Assembly (NCBI GenBank): GCA_045637525.1
Contig: JAZTZP010000020.1
Coordinates: forward strand, 1-14,378
DNA from: JAZTZP01 sp045637525
Lineage (GTDB): Bacteria; Bacillota; Clostridia; UBA1381
Direction: 5' to 3'
Length of the DNA: 14,378 nucleotides
The position numbers were made by a program, and so were the translations under genes. This document shows positions 1 through 6,155 of this stretch, piece by piece; positions within the stretch are counted from its first letter, which is position 1; each line of letters starts with the position of its first letter. The notes under the pieces are model-generated. The model was not told the DNA's origin. It was given only the letters and a program-made list of their open reading frames with translations, and made no database searches.

Positions 1-296
1 CTAAACTATAATAGCGATATGTCAGCCTGTGGCTGACGCGATATTTGCCTGCCGGCAAGCGATATATTGACTGAAGTCAATGCGATATGTTCGCCAAAGG
101 CGGACGTTAAGGTACAAAAGCTCTGCTTTTGTTTGATTAAATATTGAAAAATTGCTTTACATTTTTTCTTCCATAACGTTTGCAAAGCAAACATATCGCA
201 CCGACAGGCAAATATCGCGTGCGTTAGCACATATCGAAAATTCCGTTAGGGATTTATATCGCGTTTAGCGGCTTATTTAAGTCGCTAAACTATAAT
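1..296. repeat. Array of diverse hairpins joined by GCGATAT / ATATCGC linkers
   Basis: Non-coding stretch built of small hairpins with a constant linker. GCGATAT lies at 14-20, 38-44, 59-65 and 82-88, each followed by a different hairpin: 21-37 (GTCAGCC-TGT-GGCTGAC), 45-58 (TTGCC/GGCAA), 66-81 (ATTGACT/AGTCAAT) and 89-105 (GTTCGCC/GGCGGAC). A hairpin without linker follows at 114-132 (ACAAAAGC/GCTTTTGT). After an unstructured centre (133-177) the order reverses: hairpins at 178-192, 219-230 and 238-255, and a degraded one at 200-211, are each followed by ATATCGC (193-199, 212-218, 256-262) or ATATCGA (231-237). A long hairpin at 263-290 (GTTTAGCG/CGCTAAAC, extendable inwards) closes the array. 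CTAAACTATAAT occurs at 1-12 and again at 285-296, so the array may continue to the left of the window. Stem sequences differ but pairing is kept. I see no credible coding sequence here. Function unknown. Confidence 0.8.
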
Positions 297-337
297 TTGT
301 TACTCATTTAAAAACCGTAATTTTTAAAAAATTTTTA

Positions 338-366
338 TTGACAAATTCGGGGAAATATTGTATAAT
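338..366 (+). promoter_or_regulatory. Sigma-A promoter of the SecD-like lipoprotein gene
   Basis: Perfect consensus hexamers: TTGACA (338-343), 17-nt spacer, TATAAT (361-366). Transcription should start near 373, giving a leader of about 27 nt before the chosen start at 400. It lies about 40 nt after the hairpin array. Confidence 0.85.
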
Positions 367-399
367 AATTTTATAAAAACAGAAAAGAGGGATTTTGTT

Positions 400-1554
400 A
401 TGAAAAAATTTAAATTTTTGAGTTTGATGATTGTATTGTTTGCATTTATTGTTTCGGGATGTTCAGGCGGTGGCAAGTATTATAAAAACCGTGAGTTTAT
501 AACTGATGACACTCTTGAAGTTACATTTGAAACAACAGATAAAAGTATTCATTGGGGCGAGTTTCAAAAGGAAGCAAATTCTTTGGGAGACGACTGTGAT
601 GAAATTCATGCCGCTTTAATACCGGCATCAAATTCAAAGGAAGAATTTGATGAAAAGGTAAAACTTTTAAAAGATCGTCTTGATGCTCTGGAAAGTGAAT
701 ATGAGTTCGGATATTCAGGTGATGACGGAAATATAATAACAATTAAAATCGGAAATAAAAAAATAGGTTTGCCGGTTTTTGCAATATTTAATGCAGACAG
801 AGTTGATGATATAAAAATTGTATCAACAATGAACGATTTGGAGATTTCATCTCTTACAAGCGCATCATATAAAATTAACGGCGATAAGGTTGAAACAAGT
901 GTTGAAATACCGGAGACAGACAGAGAAAAGCTGAAAAATTATATAAATGATAATGCTGGAGAATATATCTATCTTAAAATAGGCGAGCTTACATATTCGG
1001 AGCTTGTTATAACGGAAGATACTCCGTCTGATAAGCTTACATTTACCGGATTTGCATTTTTGGGAAGCGAATCGGATGAGACGAAATACGAGTTTATAGC
1101 AAAGCTTGCGACGTATGTTATAAATAATATGCATGACGGAAAGCTGAATATGAATTTCGGTACAGAGGTTGAAGAAAATGACGTTTACGGAGTTCCTTAT
1201 GTAACAAAAACAGACGAAAATGTTATAGAAAATATTAAGACTTTGTATTCGGACGTTCGTTTTATAAGAGACAGCGTGAAAAATAAGATTACACTTCATT
1301 TTGAAGGAGAAATGGGCGAAATAGCTCCGGCTGAGGCGTTTGAAAAAATTCAGGCTATATATGAGATATGCAAATTTGACGACGGTGCTTATTCTGTGGT
1401 TTCATTTACCTGGGCTGCCGGTGATGTAATTGGCAAAAACGACTTTGTTTATTTTGAGAAAATAGACGGAAAAATGGTTTGTCATTTATGGTCTGATAAA
1501 ATAGAAGAAGACGTGAAGAATAATGCTTTCTTAAAGTCATATATGGAACAATAA
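400..1554 (+). CDS. Putative exported lipoprotein, possibly with a SecD-like extracytoplasmic domain
   Basis: Predicted membrane-anchored lipoprotein of 384 residues on the outer face of the cell. It opens with MKKFKF, a hydrophobic segment and the lipobox VSGC (Cys21), then a Gly-rich linker, so lipidation by Lgt and cleavage by LspA is expected. The start at 400 was preferred to an in-frame ATG at 358: AGAGG at 386-390 lies 9 nt upstream, and 358 would precede the predicted transcription start. The mature part is acidic with no membrane segment. Residues about 85-125 (LLKDRLDALE...GNIITIKI) and about 170-220 (VETSVEIPETDREKL, then YLKIGE and TFTGF) resemble in order the P1 region of SecD, where an Rld helix, a V-x-L-x-x strand and an 'ItG-F' strand recur. 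This is recollection of a pattern, not an alignment, and no SecD membrane domain is present. Single-gene unit between its own promoter and terminator. Confidence 0.7.
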   Translation: MKKFKFLSLMIVLFAFIVSGCSGGGKYYKNREFITDDTLEVTFETTDKSIHWGEFQKEANSLGDDCDEIHAALIPASNSKEEFDEKVKLLKDRLDALESEYEFGYSGDDGNIITIKIGNKKIGLPVFAIFNADRVDDIKIVSTMNDLEISSLTSASYKINGDKVETSVEIPETDREKLKNYINDNAGEYIYLKIGELTYSELVITEDTPSDKLTFTGFAFLGSESDETKYEFIAKLATYVINNMHDGKLNMNFGTEVEENDVYGVPYVTKTDENVIENIKTLYSDVRFIRDSVKNKITLHFEGEMGEIAPAEAFEKIQAIYEICKFDDGAYSVVSFTWAAGDVIGKNDFVYFEKIDGKMVCHLWSDKIEEDVKNNAFLKSYMEQ

Positions 1555-1562
1555 AACATTGC

Positions 1563-1604
1563 AAAAAAACTTCGTTATATTTTAGTGTATAACGAAGTTT
1601 TTTT
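1563..1604 (+). terminator. Rho-independent terminator, copy 1 of the AACTTCGTTATA family
   Basis: A 17-bp perfect stem (1563-1579 with 1588-1604) contains ACTTCGTTATA/TATAACGAAGT. The loop TTTTAGTG is 8 nt. A-rich and T-rich flanks make it able to work in both directions. It begins 8 nt after the lipoprotein stop codon. Confidence 0.9.
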
Positions 1605-1682
1605 GAATTGAGATCAAGTCGTATATGATTAAATTAATTAATAAAAGTACTTTAAATGGAAAAATAATTGATAATTGCATAA

Positions 1683-1730
1683 AATATATTTAATATTTTT
1701 GGCGAAAACGGAAAAAATATTAAATATATT
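1683..1730. repeat. 18-bp perfect AT-only inverted repeat next to the ATPase promoter
   Basis: AATATATTTAATATTTTT (1683-1700) pairs exactly with 1713-1730 around a 12-nt loop (GGCGAAAACGGA). It ends 9 nt before the -35 box of the next gene. It could be an operator or a cruciform/UP-like element. It is not a typical terminator because it has no G+C in the stem and the upstream gene already has one. Confidence 0.5.
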
Positions 1731-1739
1731 CAAAATATC

Positions 1740-1768
1740 TTGATAATTTTGAGAGGATGTGGTATAAT
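1740..1768 (+). promoter_or_regulatory. Extended -10 promoter of the DUF4143 ATPase gene
   Basis: TTGATA (1740-1745), 17-nt spacer, TATAAT (1763-1768), with TG at 1760-1761 giving an extended -10. Start expected near 1775. The leader carries a small GCCG-GAAA-CGGC hairpin (1783-1794) with a GNRA loop. Confidence 0.8.
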
Positions 1769-1817
1769 AACTTAATAAAAAGGCCGGAAACGGCGAGAAA
1801 ATTAATCGGAGGGCGCT

Positions 1818-3113
1818 ATGGAAATTAAACGTGATGTATATCTTAACAGATTAATTGTAAGAAAACATAATGGATTCGTTAAAGTAATAACAGGAATAAG
1901 GCGTTGCGGAAAATCCTATCTTTTAAATACAATATTTTATAATTATCTGGTTTTTGAGGGTGTAGACAAAGAGCATATTATTAAGTTTGCTTTTGATTCT
2001 GCAGAAGATTTAAGACTCATTGGCGAGGATTTAACGGAAATAGATGGACAAAAACGAAAAGTTGATCCTAATAAGTTTATGGATTATGTAAGCAGCAGAT
2101 TGAAAGATAATGGAATGTATTATTTGTTGCTTGACGAAGTTCAGAATCTCGGTAGCTTTGAATCGGTATTAAACGGATATTTAAGAAGAAATAATCTGGA
2201 TATATATGTAACCGGGAGTAATTCTAAATTCTTATCCAGCGATGTATTGACTGAATTTGAGGGAAGAGGCGATGAGGTTCATGTTCTTCCGCTTTCGTTT
2301 TCAGAGTTTTATAGTGTTTATGACGGTTCAAAAGAAGAGGCTTTTGATGATTATATGGTATATGGCGGTCTTCCGGCAGTGACAGCGATGAAGACGGAAG
2401 AACAAAAATCCAATTATCTTATTACACAGATTGAAAATGTATATTTAAAAGATATTGTTAAAAGATATAATTTGAATACAGATGAATATATAGGAGAGCT
2501 GATGGATATTTTAGCTTCGGGAATTTCAAGCCTGTGTAATCCGAGAAAACTGGCAGATACATTTAAAAGTGTTAAGAAAACAAAAATCAGCGAACAAACA
2601 GTTGCGAAATATATCACATATCTGAAAGATTCATTCCTTATAAATCAGGCGAAAAGATATAATGTCAAAGGAAAGCATTATATTCAAACACCTTATAAAA
2701 TTTATTTTGAGGATATAGGACTTCGCAATGCAAGGCTTGATTTCAGACAGATTGAACCGACTCATCTTATGGAAAATATTATTTATAATGAGCTAAGGTA
2801 CCGGGGCTATCGTGTGGATGTGGGAGTTGTGGAAGTTCGTGAAAAAAATGCCGTGGGTAAAGAACAAAAAAAACAGTTAGAGATTGATTTTGTTGCAAAT
2901 CAAGGTAGTAAAAGATATTATATTCAATCGGCATATGCAATTCCGGATAGCGAGAAATGGGAGCAGGAAACCCGTTCTTTTGATAAAGTAAATGATTCAT
3001 TCAAGAAAATTATTATTGTCGAACGCAGTATTAAACCACGCAGAGACGATAAAGGTTATGTTACTATGGGCGTAAAAGAGTTTTTATTAACTGAAAATAG
3101 TCTTGAACTGTAA
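1818..3113 (+). CDS. AAA family ATPase with C-terminal DUF4143
   Basis: Cytoplasmic P-loop ATPase of 431 residues. Visible: Walker A GIRRCGKS (26-33), Walker B YYLLLDE (101-107) and a sensor-1-like YVTGSNS (130-136), together the AAA_14 pattern. From about residue 200 comes the DUF4143 region, with the typical ENIIYNELRYRGYRVDVG block near 315. DUF4143 is thought to have a PD-(D/E)xK-like fold. Here the EIDFVA acidic strand (Asp intact) is followed by YYIQSAY where the ExK motif is expected, so the nuclease-type lysine seems absent. Length and order are typical of the family, whose cellular role is poorly defined. GGAGGG at 1808-1813 lies only 4 nt before the ATG, a tight spacing, but no other in-frame start fits. 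Monocistronic, with its own promoter and terminator. Lys and Ile codons are mostly AAA and ATA/ATT. Confidence 0.9.
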   Translation: MEIKRDVYLNRLIVRKHNGFVKVITGIRRCGKSYLLNTIFYNYLVFEGVDKEHIIKFAFDSAEDLRLIGEDLTEIDGQKRKVDPNKFMDYVSSRLKDNGMYYLLLDEVQNLGSFESVLNGYLRRNNLDIYVTGSNSKFLSSDVLTEFEGRGDEVHVLPLSFSEFYSVYDGSKEEAFDDYMVYGGLPAVTAMKTEEQKSNYLITQIENVYLKDIVKRYNLNTDEYIGELMDILASGISSLCNPRKLADTFKSVKKTKISEQTVAKYITYLKDSFLINQAKRYNVKGKHYIQTPYKIYFEDIGLRNARLDFRQIEPTHLMENIIYNELRYRGYRVDVGVVEVREKNAVGKEQKKQLEIDFVANQGSKRYYIQSAYAIPDSEKWEQETRSFDKVNDSFKKIIIVERSIKPRRDDKGYVTMGVKEFLLTENSLEL

Positions 3114-3139
3114 ATATGCTATTTTTCGACATTTCCATT

Positions 3140-3180
3140 AAAAAACTTCGTTATATTTTGAAGGTATAACGAAGTTTTTT
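3140..3180. terminator. Bidirectional terminator, copy 2 of the AACTTCGTTATA family
   Basis: 16-bp perfect stem (3140-3155 with 3165-3180), loop TTTTGAAGG. It lies between the ATPase stop (plus strand) and the stop of the convergent RHH gene (minus strand, 3187). The T-runs on both strands allow it to serve both genes. Confidence 0.9.
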
Positions 3181-3186
3181 GTGTTT

Positions 3187-3360
3187 TTAAATATTCTTTG
3201 TATCTAAATTGCGTAATGCAAATTCAATACATTGGTTAATTAATTCGTTTCGGCTTATATCCGTATCGGTAGCTAATTTATCTATAAGAGACAAAGTATC
3301 GCTGCTTATTCGTATTGATATTATTTCCTTTTCGGTTTTTTGCGGTACAAATTTTTCCAT
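3187..3360 (-). CDS. Small ribbon-helix-helix (Arc/MetJ-like) DNA-binding protein
   Basis: Reading the minus strand from the ATG at 3360 to TAA at 3187 gives a 57-residue protein beginning MEKFVPQKTEKEIISIRISS. It shows the RHH plan: a short strand (IISIRIS, about 13-19), helix A (DTLSLIDKLATDTD, 21-34), then S-RNEL and helix B to about residue 50. RHH proteins bind operators as dimers of dimers through the strand. An in-frame TGA lies just upstream, fixing the start. The Shine-Dalgarno-like AAGGGG (3375-3380) is rather far (14 nt) from the ATG. It is divergent from the two RCC1-like lipoprotein genes, and its ribosome binding site overlaps their -35 box. Autoregulation and control of that operon are therefore plausible but inferred. 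There is no adjacent toxin gene, so an antitoxin role has no support here. Confidence 0.85.
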   Translation of the reverse strand: MEKFVPQKTEKEIISIRISSDTLSLIDKLATDTDISRNELINQCIEFALRNLDTKNI

Positions 3361-3378
3361 TTTTTTTAATCACGCCCC

Positions 3379-3408
3379 TTGACATTATTATACATCATAT
3401 GTTATAAT
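3379..3408 (+). promoter_or_regulatory. Sigma-A promoter of the RCC1-like lipoprotein operon
   Basis: TTGACA (3379-3384), 18-nt spacer, TATAAT (3403-3408): consensus hexamers. Start near 3415, leaving a leader of about 75 nt. On the opposite strand a TATAAT (3387-3392) could be the -10 of the RHH gene (poor -35 TATGAA at 3410-3415), so the two promoters would overlap face to face. Confidence 0.8.
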
Positions 3409-3445
3409 ATTCATATATTTAAAATAGTATTCATTTTTAGAATAC
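3397..3445. promoter_or_regulatory. Possible RHH operators in the divergent promoter region
   Basis: Two small dyads: ATATG (3397-3401) with CATAT (3412-3416) around the -10 box, and GTATTC (3427-3432) with GAATAC (3440-3445) just downstream of the expected start. TATTCAT also occurs twice. Being the operator of the neighbouring RHH protein is inference only. Confidence 0.35.
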
Positions 3446-3489
3446 AAATTTAAATATATTATGTAAAATTTTAATGGCATAGAGGATTT

Positions 3490-4614
3490 ATGAAAATGAA
3501 AAGAAAATGTTTTTTAGTATTAATAATTATGATGATTTTTTGCCTGTGTTCGTGTGAATTTTCCGGTAGCAAAAGTAAGAAAACAGAGTTTGATTTGGAA
3601 ACTATTAATTTGGATGATGAAACAGATATCATGCAACACAAAGTAAGTCTTGGAATTCGTCTGGAATCATCGATAGTAAATTATGTAAAACATTCTTATA
3701 CAGGTTATCACACTTATCATATAGACAAAGATAACAATTTATATGGAGGCATAGATGAAACATATAATCCCACATTAATAGCAAGAGAAGTGAAATCAAT
3801 ATCAGCCGACAGGGAGTTGGTATCTATTCTTAAAACTAACGGTGAATTGTATTATTTGAAAAAGTCAGAGACCAATCTTATAAAAGTAATGGATAATGTC
3901 ATATCACATTCCAGTGACGGATATGCAATAACAGCTGATGGCAGAGTATGGGATGTTATTGCGAATGAACAAATACCCGGAATACAAAATGCAAAAATAG
4001 TAAATGATGGTCTTGTTATTACTTCTGATGGTAAACTATATTCTATTGTAGTAGATAAAGAATACAATGATCGTTTACAGCTTGAAAAAACTGTAAAAAC
4101 TGTTTTTATAGCAAATAATGTTTCAAGTGCCTGTGAAAATGGAAAAGAACATGGGATAGAAGAACATACTATTTTGTTTTTAAAAAACGACAATACTCTT
4201 TGGGCATATGGAGCAAATAAGAATGAATCAGTATATTTTCCTGAAACAGAGCAGGAAAGATATGAATATATTTCAAATATTAAATATAGCTCAGGTGTAC
4301 CAATAATAGTGAAGCCTATTAAAATAATGAATGATATTGTTTCGGTTTCTACTTCGGGCAGTACTCATCTTGTTCTCAAGAAAAACGGGGAATTATGGGG
4401 TTGGGGAAATAATTTTGATAATGAGTTGGGAAGCTCTTATTCGCAGGAGATAAAACCGATATATATTATGAGTGATGTGGTAGACATATACGCAGGACAA
4501 GGGGCATCTTTGGCAATAAATTCAAGTGGTGAGCTGTGGTTTTGCGGAGCACTCACCGAAGAAAAATCAGGCACACCAAAATTTTTGGTTGATAATGTAA
4601 GTTACTATAATTAA
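3490..4614 (+). CDS. Lipoprotein with seven RCC1-like (beta-propeller) repeats, first of a pair
   Basis: Predicted surface lipoprotein of 374 residues. A KMKRK start, a hydrophobic core and the lipobox LCSC (Cys22) indicate Lgt/LspA processing. The mature protein carries seven short repeats of the type 'I/L-x-x-D/N-G-x-L-W/Y', at about 78-87 (IDKDNNLYGG), 114-123, 147-156, 177-186, 231-241 (LKNDNTLWAYG), 296-306 (LKKNGELWGWG) and 343-353. These mark RCC1/alpha-tubulin-suppressor-like blades, and seven copies fit one closed propeller. Such domains in secreted bacterial proteins are generally binding modules; no catalytic motif is visible. The ligand is unknown. The start is ambiguous between 3490 (AGAGG only 4 nt away) and 3496 (10 nt away), a difference of two residues. 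It is co-transcribed with the next gene, whose preferred start lies 16 nt after this stop. Confidence 0.8.
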   Translation: MKMKRKCFLVLIIMMIFCLCSCEFSGSKSKKTEFDLETINLDDETDIMQHKVSLGIRLESSIVNYVKHSYTGYHTYHIDKDNNLYGGIDETYNPTLIAREVKSISADRELVSILKTNGELYYLKKSETNLIKVMDNVISHSSDGYAITADGRVWDVIANEQIPGIQNAKIVNDGLVITSDGKLYSIVVDKEYNDRLQLEKTVKTVFIANNVSSACENGKEHGIEEHTILFLKNDNTLWAYGANKNESVYFPETEQERYEYISNIKYSSGVPIIVKPIKIMNDIVSVSTSGSTHLVLKKNGELWGWGNNFDNELGSSYSQEIKPIYIMSDVVDIYAGQGASLAINSSGELWFCGALTEEKSGTPKFLVDNVSYYN

Positions 4615-4630
4615 TATTGTGAGGGTGAAA

Positions 4631-5974
4631 ATGAAGAAATTTATAATATTATTTTCAGCAATTTTAACAGTGTTGAATCTTTTTGGGTGTAGCGTAAATG
4701 AAGATGCGCATAATTTTCATTTGTTTAGCGGATATAAATGTGCAACTTCCATTAAATATCCGTGTAATACAATAGTGGGAGAGGGGAGTGAACTTTTAGC
4801 TGTAAATAATGATAATGAATTATTAGCGTTTTATCGGAAAGATGAAAATGGATTCTCTGTTCCGGCTGCAATCCCATATAAGATCATGGATGATGTAGTT
4901 GCTGTTTCGGCAGATGGTTTAAGACAAACATGGGCGTTGAAGTCTAATGGTGATTTATATCAATTCGGGAGTGGTACGTATAGGGGCGGAAAAACAGGTA
5001 AATCTTTTAACCCTGTAAAGGTAATGGATAATGTAAAATACATATATAAAAATAGTGTAGTGACGAATGATAATGAATTTTGGTATTATGAAAGTATAAA
5101 TAATCCATCGCATAGAAAAAATAATAACAATGTTGTTTTAGGTATAAATTCCATTGAATATGTTTCAACAGACGGAGTTTTATATTGTTACTATAGGCCG
5201 GGAGGAATTTCTACAAGGGCTGACTGGCACGAAGTAGCAAGAGATGTTGTGTTTGCAGACAGCTTTGCAGATAATAACCCTGTGTTTTACATTACATCTA
5301 ATGGGACTTTATATTTGTTTGATCCGGAGAACGGTCTTGTATCAAGAGCTAACGGAGATACACGGCGCGGAACTAATACTAAAATTACAAATGATGTTAA
5401 AAGCGTTGTACCAACGTGGGCTAATACTGCATTGATTATATCAAAAGATGGAGCTTTGTCATATGTTGAAAAAGCATATGGTGGAGATTTTTATGATATA
5501 AAGTATATTACGGATAATGTTAACAGTGTTTATTATTATGACAAAGGTTACTTTTTAATACTTAAAGAAAACGGGGACCTTTTGAAACAACGAACTACAA
5601 CGGATGGAGATAGGTTGAAGTATCCGCCTGAACAATTGGCAAGAGGTATAAAAATTCCAACTGCCAGATATGAACCGCTTGAAAATACGGATAAATCTCA
5701 ATATGGCAAATATATTGGTCAATATACTGCTTCTTGGGGTGATATAGAATTGGAAGTTCATTCAATGACAAATAGAACAGTTGAGATATCCATTCCGAAA
5801 GAAATGTATAATAATGAAAAAATCAGATTAAAAAACAATACTGCAAAAGTTAAGGTTAATGGTGGGAAATATGTGATAACCTTTGAAAATGATAAAATTC
5901 GGATGACTTTTTTGTCGGGATGGAAAAACATTCCCGCTTTTGAATATGAATTTTTGTTGACTGACGGAATGTAG
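4631..5974 (+). CDS. Lipoprotein with seven RCC1-like repeats and an extra C-terminal domain, second of the pair
   Basis: Predicted surface lipoprotein of 447 residues with lipobox LFGC (Cys20). The ATG at 4631 is chosen because GAGG (4621-4624) lies 6 nt upstream; a GTG at 4619 would overlap that site and add four residues (MRVK) before the signal peptide. Seven propeller-type repeats occur at about 58-67 (VNNDNELLAF), 103-113 (LKSNGDLYQFG), 144-153, 178-187, 221-230 (ITSNGTLYLF), 270-279 and 311-320 (LKENGDLLKQ). They match the number in the upstream gene, so the two are probably diverged duplicates. From about residue 355 a separate, strand-rich, charged segment (YGKYIGQYTASWGDIEL onwards) is added that I do not recognise. 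No catalytic motif seen. A terminator follows within 30 nt, closing the two-gene operon. Confidence 0.8.
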   Translation: MKKFIILFSAILTVLNLFGCSVNEDAHNFHLFSGYKCATSIKYPCNTIVGEGSELLAVNNDNELLAFYRKDENGFSVPAAIPYKIMDDVVAVSADGLRQTWALKSNGDLYQFGSGTYRGGKTGKSFNPVKVMDNVKYIYKNSVVTNDNEFWYYESINNPSHRKNNNNVVLGINSIEYVSTDGVLYCYYRPGGISTRADWHEVARDVVFADSFADNNPVFYITSNGTLYLFDPENGLVSRANGDTRRGTNTKITNDVKSVVPTWANTALIISKDGALSYVEKAYGGDFYDIKYITDNVNSVYYYDKGYFLILKENGDLLKQRTTTDGDRLKYPPEQLARGIKIPTARYEPLENTDKSQYGKYIGQYTASWGDIELEVHSMTNRTVEISIPKEMYNNEKIRLKNNTAKVKVNGGKYVITFENDKIRMTFLSGWKNIPAFEYEFLLTDGM

Positions 5975-6002
5975 GGAATTAATTTAATTATTCACAGTAA
6001 AC

Positions 6003-6045
6003 AAAAAAACTTCGTTATATTTTCACAATATGACGAAGTTTTTTT
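6003..6045 (+). terminator. Rho-independent terminator, copy 3 of the AACTTCGTTATA family
   Basis: 18-bp stem (6003-6020 with 6028-6045), loop TTTCACA, one T-G wobble (ATATGACGAAG on the 3' arm), long T-run. It ends the RCC1-like lipoprotein operon. Confidence 0.9.
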
Positions 6046-6054
6046 TGTTTTAAG

Positions 6055-6083
6055 TTGTTGATTTTGGGGTAAATATGTATTAT
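6055..6083 (+). promoter_or_regulatory. Probable promoter of the EF-G paralogue
   Basis: TTGTTG (6055-6060), 17-nt spacer, TATTAT (6078-6083). Start near 6090, leader of about 65 nt. It directly follows the terminator of the upstream operon. Confidence 0.6.
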
Positions 6084-6155
6084 CACGGCGGTTGTTTGCA
6101 GGGAACGGGAAATATTTATGCAGGCGTTGCCGAAAATCAGAAAGGAATGATGTTT

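Noticed and set aside
6..230. A 74-codon open frame on the minus strand across the hairpin array.
   Set aside because: It runs through palindromic repeats, gives a low-complexity product with no domain, and has no ribosome binding site. Repeats explain it better.
1..296. CRISPR array.
   Set aside because: The constant part is only 7 nt, the variable parts are themselves hairpins, the orientation inverts in the middle and no cas gene is near.
3187..3360. Antitoxin of a toxin-antitoxin pair.
   Set aside because: No toxin-sized gene lies next to it on the same strand; the region upstream of its start is the divergent promoter.
4619..4630. GTG start four codons upstream for the second RCC1-like lipoprotein.
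   Set aside because: It would overlap the GAGG ribosome binding site that is well placed for the ATG at 4631, and the signal peptide begins naturally at that ATG.
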